NCBI GenBank assembly: GCA_903826715.1
Contig: CAIKFN010000125.1
Coordinates: 1-35,060 of the forward strand
Reading direction: 5' to 3'
From: an uncultured Actinomycetes bacterium
GTDB taxonomy: Bacteria > Actinomycetota > Acidimicrobiia > Acidimicrobiales > RAAP-2
DNA: 35,060 nucleotides
Shown in pieces: positions 15,385-23,512 of the stretch. The position numbers and the translations under genes were made by a program. The notes beneath the pieces are model-generated. The model was not told where the DNA came from and made no database searches. It saw only the letters and a program-made list of their open reading frames with translations. Numbering within the stretch: the stretch's first letter is position 1; every line of letters starts with the position of its first letter.

Positions 15385-16530
15385 TTATGATCCAATCCCA
15401 TATATTCGGGCTGCATTCCCTTTAAAAAAGGACTCAGCAGCTTTCTTGGCGTTAATCAGTGTGAAGTCATGATCGTCAATCATTGATTCAAGAACTTCAT
15501 TAACTGCTTTTCGAGCGGAGATTGCTGACATTACGTGAAGGTCCGGAACACGAGCGCCATCTGAGGAGTAGAGAATTTTTGAGGAAGGGGCAACGCTAAA
15601 AGCTTCTTCAGTCATTCGAAGCATAGAACGACTCGACTGAAATGCAATGCCGTATGAAACATCCAAGTACGCGTTTTGATATACGGAAGCAAGGTATGAC
15701 CCTTCTTTCGTATACGGCCAGCAACCATGGAGCATCACAATTGGAGCATTTTTATATCGAACATTCTCAAGCACAGACCTGAGCTCAAGAGGGTTGGCCG
15801 TTCTAAAATCAACATCCGGGTCGCCATATGCAACGTGGAACTGAACAGGTAGCTCTTGCGATGCTGCAGATTCAAGTGAAAGGTGAAGAAGGTGGTCAAC
15901 CAATGGCTTATAACCAAGTCGCACCGAGCCGGTTTGCGCAACCTCAGATCGAGCTTCAATATAAGCAGAGTGGACATGATCTTCATCCCAGTTTTCAATG
16001 TTTAGTCCTGTGCGGTATCCAACAATTGACTTAAAGCCAACGTATCCCCTGCTTCGCACATCACTTACCAATTCACGAACTTTTTCAATAAGAGCTTTGA
16101 AGGAGTCAGTTGCAGCAATTAACTTCTGAAATTCAACTTCAAGTCGAAGTAGGTAAAAGGACTCTCCCCCACTTAGCCGATTGAACTCTTCTTCCGAGAC
16201 CGCTTCGTCTCTAGGTGGGTAGCCATCATCAAAGATGTACTTCCCAATTCCAGAATTTGAAAGAAGGTTCGATACGGCGTCAGCTGCACTCAGTGCAGAG
16301 CGTTTTTTGTAGACCGATTCTTCTGTTGCCTCACAGCCAAAATGTTCACTCAGGAGATTTATTAAACGACCATAAAAGGCTGTGTTCGCAGAGTCATGAA
16401 TCTGCATTGATTTGTCATGTGATTCACTAAAAAGTGACCTCCAAGATTCAAGGTCATGGAACGAATCTAGTTTTACAGCGTGACAATGATTATCAATTAT
16501 TTTTAACTCTTCAAGACCTAGATCAACCAT
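15385..16530 (-). CDS. Amidohydrolase of the FluG-N/NodGS-N (amidohydrolase_2) type
   Basis: 381 residues, TIM-barrel metal hydrolase. Visible metal and active-site elements: DNHCH at 13-17 (HxH), GFKSIVGYRTG (Lys), PVQFHVAYGD (His), VMLHGCWPY (His), YLDVSYG and the final LYSSDGARVP (Asp). This arrangement resembles the N-terminal half of fungal FluG and plant NodGS proteins. It starts 2 nt after the GS-like gene, whose product matches the C-terminal half of those fusions. A hydrolase acting on the gamma-glutamyl product or its precursor is a reasonable guess, but the substrate is unknown. Confidence 0.85.
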   Translation of the reverse strand: MVDLGLEELKIIDNHCHAVKLDSFHDLESWRSLFSESHDKSMQIHDSANTAFYGRLINLLSEHFGCEATEESVYKKRSALSAADAVSNLLSNSGIGKYIFDDGYPPRDEAVSEEEFNRLSGGESFYLLRLEVEFQKLIAATDSFKALIEKVRELVSDVRSRGYVGFKSIVGYRTGLNIENWDEDHVHSAYIEARSEVAQTGSVRLGYKPLVDHLLHLSLESAASQELPVQFHVAYGDPDVDFRTANPLELRSVLENVRYKNAPIVMLHGCWPYTKEGSYLASVYQNAYLDVSYGIAFQSSRSMLRMTEEAFSVAPSSKILYSSDGARVPDLHVMSAISARKAVNEVLESMIDDHDFTLINAKKAAESFFKGNAARIYGIGS

Positions 16531-16532
16531 CG

Positions 16533-17903
16533 CTAAAACCTGTAGAAGTGATTATTTATCTCAAAGTCGATATCATTAGCAGCAAATTGGTCTGCTTCGT
16601 GACGCCTAGTTAACAGAATGCATCGAGTTAAAAGGTCTCCTAATGACGAGGTAAGGAATTTGTCACCTTCAAGGTTATTGAGGGCATCATGCATTGTCGA
16701 AGGAAGAGGAACTGCCTTACATGCAGCCAATTCTTCTGGTGAAAGCTTCGCGGGGTCATGTTCACATGGCAGTCCTGGGGTAAGACCACGATCAATTCCA
16801 TCGAGTCCGGCGGCGAGCAATGCACCAAGCGAAAGGTAAGGATTTGAACTTGCGTCAGATGGCTTGTACTCAATGTTGAGACTTTGACCTGAACCCTCAA
16901 AGAAAGGAGAAATGACGCGCAGAGCAACTTCTTTGTTATCAAAGCCCCACGAGGCAGTAGAAGACGCCCATGCACCAGGCTTTAGTCGGCGATATGAGTT
17001 GTAACTAGGTGCAGTTAGAGCAACCAGTGCGGGGAGGTGGGCCTGGACACCTGCAACGAATTGGCGAGCAATAAGTGAAAGTCCGCGCTCAGATGATTCA
17101 TCATGGAGCACATTTACATTTGTTTTTGTGTCCCAAAGTGAAAAATGAATGTGAGCGCCACTACCAATCTCATCTGGAAAAGGTTTTGGTGCAAACGAAG
17201 CAAGAAGACCGTGCTGAAGAGCAACACCGCGAACCGTGTCACGGAAATACATCTGATTATCTGCAGCTCGAAGAGCATCGGTGTAGTGAATTGCGATTTC
17301 TTGCTGCCCCCTACCAAATTCATTGATTGCCTGCTCCGGCTCGATTCCCATTTTCTCAAGGGCGCTAACGGTATCAATCATTATTTGAGCGTTTAAGTCG
17401 TGACCAATTGGGCTGTAAACCGGTGAATGATGAACGAAATCGAATGGACGATATTTACCGTCATCCTCATACGCAAGGTAATACTCATTTTCAAAAGCAG
17501 CTTCAAAGCGAAGTCCTAAGCTCGCAGCTCTTTCAATCATTTTCTTTAAGAACGATCGTGGGCATGCACCCCAGTCAGTTCTTGTCTCGTCGAGTTGATC
17601 ACAGAGCACAACCGCAGAGCCAGGCACCCAAGGTAGAACACGAAACGTATCGGGATCGGGAACTATTCGTATTTCACCGATTGGTTCCATGCCATCAATG
17701 TGAATCATCGTTTCAAGCATGTTGATAGCCATTTGAGCACGCGTTAAGTTCACCCCATCGCGCATCTTTGTCTCTAATTGACTAATGTGAACAGCCTTGG
17801 AGCGTGCAACACCACTCGCATCACAATATTCCAGTCGAATTAACTGAACTCCTGCATCTTTTGCAGCTTTTACTATTGAATTAGTTGACATTTTTTCTTT
17901 CAT
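16533..17903 (-). CDS. Glutamine synthetase-like ligase (GSI fold; gamma-glutamyl-amine synthetase type)
   Basis: 456 residues with a beta-grasp domain (about 15-105) and the catalytic domain. Motifs: FENE at 137-140 and EFGRGQQE near 195-202 (metal ligands), FAPKPFPDEIGSGAHIHFS at 237-255 (ATP and glutamate binding), SYNSYRRLKPGAW, and a DASSNPYLSLGALLAAGLDGI block. The adenylylation loop of ammonium-assimilating GlnA is absent. It therefore probably joins glutamate to an amine, as PuuA, GmaS or FluG-type enzymes do. Whether ATG 17903 or the in-frame ATG at 17891 is used is open. It sits between an SDR and the FluG-like amidohydrolase. Confidence 0.88.
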   Translation of the reverse strand: MKEKMSTNSIVKAAKDAGVQLIRLEYCDASGVARSKAVHISQLETKMRDGVNLTRAQMAINMLETMIHIDGMEPIGEIRIVPDPDTFRVLPWVPGSAVVLCDQLDETRTDWGACPRSFLKKMIERAASLGLRFEAAFENEYYLAYEDDGKYRPFDFVHHSPVYSPIGHDLNAQIMIDTVSALEKMGIEPEQAINEFGRGQQEIAIHYTDALRAADNQMYFRDTVRGVALQHGLLASFAPKPFPDEIGSGAHIHFSLWDTKTNVNVLHDESSERGLSLIARQFVAGVQAHLPALVALTAPSYNSYRRLKPGAWASSTASWGFDNKEVALRVISPFFEGSGQSLNIEYKPSDASSNPYLSLGALLAAGLDGIDRGLTPGLPCEHDPAKLSPEELAACKAVPLPSTMHDALNNLEGDKFLTSSLGDLLTRCILLTRRHEADQFAANDIDFEINNHFYRF

Positions 17904-17905
17904 AA

Positions 17906-18655
17906 TTAGAGCATTACGTCGCCACCGTTTGGACCCAATGTTTGGCCAACGTAGTAGCTGCCATCAGCGGATGCGAGAAGAATCGCAGTTGGTGTGACTT
18001 CGTCAACACGGCCGAATCTTCCAATTGGTAGTTCGGCGAGCTTTGCACTTCGCCATTCTTCAGTTTCGCTGTCGAGAAGTGGCGTAATAATTGGTCCGGG
18101 GGCAATTGCGTTTACTAATACACCACGTGTAGATACTTCTCGTGCCAGTGACTTTGTGAGTCCGATAATCCCAGCCTTCGACGCGCTGTAGTGAGCAACT
18201 GCTCCCCCACCAATTTGACCGAGCTGCGAAGCAATGTTGATTATTCGCCCTTCACCGCGCTCGAGCATTGGATTGATAAATGCACGAATGCAGAGAAAAG
18301 TACCTCTTAAATTCGTGTTCAGAACTCGGTCCCAGTCAGCTACAGACAAATTCTCTACAAGAGATTCAGTGAAGATACCAGCGTTATTTACAAGTATGTC
18401 AACTCGTCCAAACTCATCAATTGCAACTCGAGCAAGATTCGAAACACTTTTTTCGTCAGCAACATCAGTCTGTACAAATAATGACCTTCTGCCATGAGCC
18501 TTAATTGCGCTTAAAGTTTCTGCCGCAGCTTCAGGGCCAGAAAGATCAGCCACAATTACATCGGCGCCTTCTGATGCAAAGGCGATTGCAATGCCTTGAC
18601 CAATTCCTGAAGACGCACCCGTAACCAAAGCAATCTTATTTTCAAGGCGCATCAT
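17906..18655 (-). CDS. Short-chain dehydrogenase/reductase
   Basis: 249 residues, classical SDR with TGASSGIG near the N-terminus, ADLS after the second strand (NAD preference), NNAG, the Ser in NIASQLGQ, YSASK and a PG motif. I use the ATG at 18655: it overlaps the stop of the upstream gene as ATGA and has GGAAGGA about 9 nt upstream, while the earlier ATG at 18673 has none. It is the second SDR of operon A and only moderately similar to the one at 14614, so the two probably act on different intermediates. Confidence 0.88.
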   Translation of the reverse strand: MMRLENKIALVTGASSGIGQGIAIAFASEGADVIVADLSGPEAAAETLSAIKAHGRRSLFVQTDVADEKSVSNLARVAIDEFGRVDILVNNAGIFTESLVENLSVADWDRVLNTNLRGTFLCIRAFINPMLERGEGRIINIASQLGQIGGGAVAHYSASKAGIIGLTKSLAREVSTRGVLVNAIAPGPIITPLLDSETEEWRSAKLAELPIGRFGRVDEVTPTAILLASADGSYYVGQTLGPNGGDVML

Positions 18656-19329
18656 TGAATTGCTTCCTTCCATAGTTTTGAGATTGTTGAAGTTGTTGCG
18701 ATGTCAAAGCGATTACTCATCAGAAGCATTGAAGCATCATGTTGAGACTTATCATCACTACCAACTGCATCTTCAGCAATTGTGACGAAATAATTTGCAA
18801 ACAGCGCGTCTCTTGCAGTTGACTCAACGCAACCTTCGGTGGTGCAACCAGCGATAACAACGCACTGGATTGCATTGCTTCGAAGCAGAAGATCTAGATT
18901 GGTGCCCCAAAAACCGCTGGAACGATATTTCAGCACAACAAATTCTCCCTTAGTTGGCTCAAACCCTGCAGAGAAGTTATGACCAGTTGTTCCAGGAATT
19001 GTGTAACGAAGAGCTGGCAAGTCCTCACGTGCAGCCATGTGCATTCGAAGATTGAAGCGAATTTGTGCTGGCGAATCACTGCCACGGGCATCAAGAGCAG
19101 TATTTTGAAGGTGAATAACAGAAACCCCGTGTTCGCGAGCAGATTCGAGCAGTTCGCGGACACGGGGTTTTACTGTTTCATACATCGAAAGATCAATTCC
19201 CATTTTCCCAAAGACACCATCAGAATCAATGAAGTCTTTTTGCATGTCGATGACAATTAAGGCAGTGTGTTTAGGATCCACCAGTTCTGATAGTTCACTA
19301 AATACTTCTTTGCCATCAACAATGATCAT
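18652..19329 (-). CDS. Isochorismatase-like cysteine amidohydrolase
   Basis: 225 residues, Rossmann-like hydrolase. The family triad is present: D28 in IVIDMQKDF, K134 in VLKYRSSGF and C167 in GCTTEGCVEST, preceded by the expected cis-peptide context. Relatives include nicotinamidase, N-carbamoylsarcosine amidase, ureidoacrylate amidase and biuret hydrolase, all cleaving small amides. Next to an APC permease and a GS-like ligase, it is likely to release ammonia from the imported compound or an intermediate; which one is unknown. It is 17 nt downstream of the permease stop with a weak ribosome binding site. Confidence 0.87.
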   Translation of the reverse strand: MIIVDGKEVFSELSELVDPKHTALIVIDMQKDFIDSDGVFGKMGIDLSMYETVKPRVRELLESAREHGVSVIHLQNTALDARGSDSPAQIRFNLRMHMAAREDLPALRYTIPGTTGHNFSAGFEPTKGEFVVLKYRSSGFWGTNLDLLLRSNAIQCVVIAGCTTEGCVESTARDALFANYFVTIAEDAVGSDDKSQHDASMLLMSNRFDIATTSTISKLWKEAIQ

Positions 19330-19346
19330 GGATGAATCTTTTTAAA

Positions 19347-20789
19347 TCAATTGCCATGATGATGAGCAAACTCATCATCATTAATGAACTGACCGAGAGA
19401 ATTAATCTTCTCTGGAGAATTCTTTCTGTAGAGCAACAACAGAGCAGTTCCCAAGGCGAGCCAACCAAGAACAATCCATGGCACGAGGCTGAATGGCCAA
19501 CTTTGACCCGGCTTTGCAACACTCCACAGCGGGTAGGCCAGCGCAATGATTCCAAGCACTGGAATAACAATGTGGCGACCAGTGCTTCGGTCATTTCGCT
19601 TCCAGAAGTACTTAATTAGCGCAATGTTTGAGAGACAGTAGACAATCACGATGGCAACTGTTCCAATGGTTCCAGTGAACCCATAGTTTCCACTCGCACC
19701 AGGTCCGAGCCACTCACCTCCAGCAATTCCAGCAACAACAGTAAACACCGTTTGCGCTGCAATTGCGCCATATGGTGAGTACCAGTCTTTGTGAACTTTT
19801 CCTATTGACTTTGGCAGAATCTGGTCACGTCCCATTGAGAACATAACGCGAACAGTCGTATTGTGAATTGCCATAAAGCAACTAAACAATCCGGCAATCG
19901 CTGCAAGCTCAATTGGTTGTAGCAACCAGTGAGCGTAGTGGTGTCCAAGTGTCACAAAAGGATTTGGATCACCCAAGAACTTAAGCAAGTTTGCGTGGTT
20001 GTTGAGTCCATATCCTGAAGTTAGCGCGTACATAACAATTACATAGAAAATTCCAACAGCGAATAGTGCTGAGTTAACTGCTAGTGGAACGTTCTTCTTA
20101 GGATCGCGGGTTTCTTCTCCCAACGTTGCAGCGGCGTCAAAGCCAATGAACGAAAGAATTCCAAAAACAACACCAAGTCCAACGCCAGAGATTCCATGAG
20201 GTGAAGATCCAGGATTGAAGTAGCTAAGTGTATTTCCGTGACCTGCATGGAAAATCGCAAGAATGGCAAGAACAAGGAAGATGATTACTTCGAGTACCAA
20301 TAGGAATAGGTCAACATTCACTGAAGCTCGAATCGAACGAATTGAAAGCCCGAGAATCAAAACCATTCCAATTAACGAAAAGACCCACCAAGGAACATTC
20401 GAATTGAAAGTTGCAACAAAGTAGTCATGAACGAATGAGCCAAACGCAGAAAACAGTCCTGGAGCCAATAATGCGTAGCCCATCCAAAATAGCCACCCTG
20501 TGAAGAATCCAGCTGTTGGCCCTATGCCTGCTCGGTTAAACGTATAAAACGATCCAGACGACGGAAGTAACTTCGAAAACTGAACAACTGTATTTCCTGT
20601 CAACAAGCACGCAATGAATGCAAGCAGGAATGACAGAGGCAGCGCGGAACCGGCTTGTGGCGCTGCTGCTGGTGCATTCAAGACAACTGCAAGTACGGGC
20701 GCCATTGCTGCAGCGGCTAATGCAATTCCATTTGGAACGCTGAGCACACCTTTCTGCAATGACTGTTGTGAATCTTTATTTAACGACAT
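19347..20789 (-). CDS. APC-superfamily amino acid/amine permease
   Basis: 480 residues with about 12 hydrophobic segments. Typical APC signatures are the early GIALAAAAMAPVLAV helix, SSGSFYTFNRAGIGPTAGF, and the conserved SFIGFDAAATLGEETRDPKK loop, then RVMFSMGRDQILP. It imports an amino acid, amine or related compound by proton or solute coupling. As first gene of operon A it probably takes up the substrate of the downstream hydrolases and ligase. A GGGGGG run lies 5 nt before the ATG. The last 20 residues are polar with an HHH stretch. Confidence 0.9.
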   Translation of the reverse strand: MSLNKDSQQSLQKGVLSVPNGIALAAAAMAPVLAVVLNAPAAAPQAGSALPLSFLLAFIACLLTGNTVVQFSKLLPSSGSFYTFNRAGIGPTAGFFTGWLFWMGYALLAPGLFSAFGSFVHDYFVATFNSNVPWWVFSLIGMVLILGLSIRSIRASVNVDLFLLVLEVIIFLVLAILAIFHAGHGNTLSYFNPGSSPHGISGVGLGVVFGILSFIGFDAAATLGEETRDPKKNVPLAVNSALFAVGIFYVIVMYALTSGYGLNNHANLLKFLGDPNPFVTLGHHYAHWLLQPIELAAIAGLFSCFMAIHNTTVRVMFSMGRDQILPKSIGKVHKDWYSPYGAIAAQTVFTVVAGIAGGEWLGPGASGNYGFTGTIGTVAIVIVYCLSNIALIKYFWKRNDRSTGRHIVIPVLGIIALAYPLWSVAKPGQSWPFSLVPWIVLGWLALGTALLLLYRKNSPEKINSLGQFINDDEFAHHHGN

Positions 20790-20818
20790 TTGGGCCCCCC
20801 AAGTTAGGTACTGCTGTA

Positions 20819-20862
20819 ATAGATTTGTAATCTATCAGCGTGAAAGACTCCAGTGATGTCAA
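20819..20862 (-). promoter_or_regulatory. Candidate promoter/operator of operon A
   Basis: ATAGATT-TGT-AATCTAT (20819-20835) is a perfect 7-bp inverted repeat 30 nt upstream of the permease ATG. On the minus strand TTGACA (20857-20862) lies further upstream and could be a -35 box; the -10 is not clear (TGATAG at 19-nt spacing). The repeat is well placed for repression, possibly by the operon's own FadR-type regulator. Confidence 0.4.
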
Positions 20863-20961
20863 TAAAAAAACCCTGATCAAAACCTATTTAATTACATAGT
20901 AATCACAAAGTCAAGGTTTGGCGGAAGGACGAAGATTCAATTGAATATTGACTACTAATTG

Positions 20962-21840
20962 CTATTTTGAAGAAATGTCTCGTGCAATTTCCTCAAGGTG
21001 GTTGAACCAAATCGACATATGACCATCTTGGGAGAAGTGCTGGGCGGTAGACCTGGGAACCGTTTTAGTGAGCCAGTCACCATGTGACGCAGGAACCATT
21101 AAGTCATTGCTTCCGTACCAAAAAGATGTTGGGACCTTAATGTCTTGGACTGAAAAGCCCCATGGTTTTAGAAATGCACGATCATCATCAAAGAAGCCGT
21201 CGCTCCCCTTCGAAAACCCATGCACATAGTCGTTTGCTGCACGTTCACGTAGATGAAGTGGAGACCAGGCCTGTTTGTCAACTTCTGACATAACGTCACC
21301 AAAAAGATCAATAACGTTGCTAGGTGTTGCATGCTTAAATGTTTCACCAGCTGAGCGAACGTGCTCGTCGTATTCTGGGCCACCTTGCTTAGCGAGCTCA
21401 AATTCATCAATGTTTCCTTGGCCCATTCCTTCTGTCCAGTCAAAGTCAGCATCGATAGGAGCAACACCAGCAACTGAAAGTGCGCCTGTGCAGCGAGGAT
21501 CAAGCGCAGCACATGCAAGTGTATGTGGTCCACCGCCGCTCCAGCCAACCGAGACGTACGAAGAGCGTCTTTCTTTGTCAAGAATTGCCCCAACATCACC
21601 AACAACAGAACTGACGCTTCTGCCAATGTTGCGGTCTGAGTTTCCATAGCCTGCACGGCTATAGCTGATTACAAAGAAATCGCCCATAGCGAGTAACTCT
21701 TGGTAATGCATGAAGGTGAGTAAGCATCCAGGGGTACCATGATGAAATACGACGGTCTTTCCATCTGGGTTTCCAACAGTGCCATATTCAAAGTTGCGCC
21801 CATCGGAAGTCTTTATTGCATGATGTTGAAGTTCTGTCAT
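20962..21840 (-). CDS. Alpha/beta hydrolase
   Basis: 292 residues. Motifs are VVFHHGTPG (oxyanion loop), SRAGYGNSD, the nucleophile elbow GWSGG with S101, FWYGSNDLMVP carrying the acid, and QDGHMSIW with the catalytic His. I start at the ATG at 21840 because TTAGGAAC directly precedes it; the longer frame has no ribosome binding site. The substrate cannot be told (ester, lactone or amide). It stands alone between two operons: a 172-nt gap with operon A's promoter lies downstream, and the 154-bp repeat copy 1 lies upstream, on the other strand's sense. Confidence 0.85.
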   Translation of the reverse strand: MTELQHHAIKTSDGRNFEYGTVGNPDGKTVVFHHGTPGCLLTFMHYQELLAMGDFFVISYSRAGYGNSDRNIGRSVSSVVGDVGAILDKERRSSYVSVGWSGGGPHTLACAALDPRCTGALSVAGVAPIDADFDWTEGMGQGNIDEFELAKQGGPEYDEHVRSAGETFKHATPSNVIDLFGDVMSEVDKQAWSPLHLRERAANDYVHGFSKGSDGFFDDDRAFLKPWGFSVQDIKVPTSFWYGSNDLMVPASHGDWLTKTVPRSTAQHFSQDGHMSIWFNHLEEIARDISSK

Positions 21841-21863
21841 GTTCCTAACCAAATTTCTACGCA

Positions 21864-22017
21864 AACTATAGCCATTGACTCTGTTTACAGAATTGACAAA
21901 TTAAGGCAATTCCCTGCATTTCACCCGGGGAGCAAATTTCTTAATATTTGGCTACTATATCCAACTATCAGATCAGATCTGTAAATAGCCTGGGGGGGCT
22001 TATGAGCAACGAGAATC
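21864..22017 (+). repeat. 154-bp duplicated upstream region, copy 1
   Basis: It matches 29205-29357 with about eight differences (roughly 95% identity), in the same orientation. It includes TTGACA, a TACTAT box, the palindrome CAGATC-A-GATCTG, a G-rich ribosome binding site (seven G here, GGAGGG in copy 2) and the first codons MSNEN. Copy 2 leads an intact membrane-protein gene; this copy leads only a 15-codon remnant. Confidence 0.85.
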
Positions 22018-22049
22018 TCAAAACCATTTGGCCCAACGAGACGAACTAA
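22002..22049 (+). pseudogene. Remnant of the start of the 29342 membrane-protein gene
   Basis: Fifteen codons, MSNENLKTIWPNETN. The first five match the 29342 gene. A later stretch, CATTTGGCCCA, matches that gene at about 29436, so roughly 75 nt between them has been lost and the frame ends soon after. Either a decayed duplicate or, less likely, a short leader peptide. Confidence 0.6.
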
Positions 22050-22055
22050 ATTTTC

Positions 22056-23345
22056 TTACTTAGCCACAAATGGATTCTGTGCGTATTCCGCTGATAAGAC
22101 TCGACCAAGAATCGTTGAACCAGCCTCCCAAGTAATTCCGTAAACATTTTTGAATGCCTGGGCGAATGTGTCGCCATCTGCCTCTCGTGCAATGAGCGCC
22201 ATAGTTGATTGTGGCCCCGCAATCGCAACTAAAGCCTCTGTTGCAGCCATACCAACTGAGTACCCCATTTTGTATAGTGGGCCATTTTGATAACACGAGT
22301 TTGAAACAGATTCATTTGGTATTTGTGAGTAGAGGTAAGACTTAAGTGCTGCAGCTGTCCACCCTGGAAACTTTGGATCGAGCGGACCACTTGAAACTGT
22401 GGCATTTCTTTTATCTAAATATTGAGAAAGTGTCGGAGATGCCGCAGCGATACCAGTCGCATTAGGTTGGCCCTCATGAATCCAGCACGGAGTCGTGATA
22501 TGAACGTAATAGGACCGAGCAGTGCTAGCGGTACCAATAAATTGTGCTGCCTGAACGGTGTGGGTATATTCATGTGAAACTTCGCCACTCTGAGTCGGAT
22601 CCCAAGGATGCTGAGGGTCTGCAGTGGTTACTCCAAGCATCATAAGACTGTCTTTTGACTTATCTATTCCCCCAGCATTTCCGGCATAGCAATCTCCCAT
22701 CGGGCCAGTAGTTTGACCTGGCTTACTTGATTTTGAGCAAGTTTGCTGAACGAGGTGCAGAGCTTCCTGTGGATCCTGTGGAGTCGCATATCCCTTCACC
22801 TTGAATATGGTCTTAAATTGCTGCTGAGCCCAATTGGTATCAAGATTGTTGTAAGCAATAATGTTCACAAAAGATGATTGCTGGAATCCTTCCCAGAGGC
22901 GAAATTCTTTGCTGAGCAATGATTCTTCTAAAGTTTTGGTTACTGACGTTGTTTTAGGCCCTACATAAAGTGCATGAGGGACAACGATTGAAGAATTCTT
23001 CGTAATTACGTTCTGAACATTCTGGTATGCAACTGATGGAATATCAGCAATGTGCGACATCACATTTGCAAATGTAATTGCATTTGGGCCTGTTGCTTCT
23101 GGGATCGGCAACACAATTGGAATTTTTGCTTTAAAAGATGTTGGTGTGCCGTCATCCCACTGAAAGTGATCTTGTCGACCTTCCGCCTGGCAGATGTAGC
23201 GTTTCCCGCCAGATATTTGAGTAGCTCCGGCGGTGGTGCAAGAGACTCCGGCTTTTGCGCTGGATGCTTGCGCGGTTCCAACAAAAGTAGTTGAAATTCC
23301 AATGACCAATACAGCTGAAATAAGAATCAAATTTGGCTTTTTCAT
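22056..23345 (-). CDS. Secreted HEYTH zinc metallopeptidase-like protein
   Basis: 429 residues. A signal peptide (KK at 2-3, hydrophobic 5-20, cleavage near AQA at 25-27) is followed by a short Cys-containing domain (C36 and C52, GGKRYIC) of a type seen in exported actinobacterial proteins. The catalytic part has HEYTH at 258-262 and WIHEGQP with E291 about 30 residues later, the gluzincin pattern of two His plus a downstream Glu. Its peptide substrate is unknown. TAAAGT (23352-23357) lies exactly 6 nt before the ATG at 23345, which supports this start over an in-frame GTG at 23351. Confidence 0.8.
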   Translation of the reverse strand: MKKPNLILISAVLVIGISTTFVGTAQASSAKAGVSCTTAGATQISGGKRYICQAEGRQDHFQWDDGTPTSFKAKIPIVLPIPEATGPNAITFANVMSHIADIPSVAYQNVQNVITKNSSIVVPHALYVGPKTTSVTKTLEESLLSKEFRLWEGFQQSSFVNIIAYNNLDTNWAQQQFKTIFKVKGYATPQDPQEALHLVQQTCSKSSKPGQTTGPMGDCYAGNAGGIDKSKDSLMMLGVTTADPQHPWDPTQSGEVSHEYTHTVQAAQFIGTASTARSYYVHITTPCWIHEGQPNATGIAAASPTLSQYLDKRNATVSSGPLDPKFPGWTAAALKSYLYSQIPNESVSNSCYQNGPLYKMGYSVGMAATEALVAIAGPQSTMALIAREADGDTFAQAFKNVYGITWEAGSTILGRVLSAEYAQNPFVAK

Positions 23346-23351
23346 AAACAC

Positions 23352-23357
23352 ACTTTA
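23352..23357 (-). promoter_or_regulatory. Leaderless -10 box of the metallopeptidase gene
   Basis: TAAAGT on the minus strand, 6 nt before the ATG at 23345, fits the TAnnnT-N6-start pattern of six other genes in this window. Confidence 0.45.
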
Positions 23358-23512
23358 GGGTCTGCTGAGCTCTCCGTAGATGATTAGATAAGTAAACCTT
23401 TTGGCAATTTCTGCGATATTCATCAAACCAGGGCTTGCGTCATACCAGATTTAACTCCAATTGAACATTGAAGATGGACCTCACATTAGAAATAAATCGT
23501 TCTAGGCAAGAC

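Noticed and set aside
16533-17903. Housekeeping glutamine synthetase GlnA
   Set aside because: The adenylylation loop is absent and the gene sits in a catabolic operon beside a FluG-type amidohydrolase.
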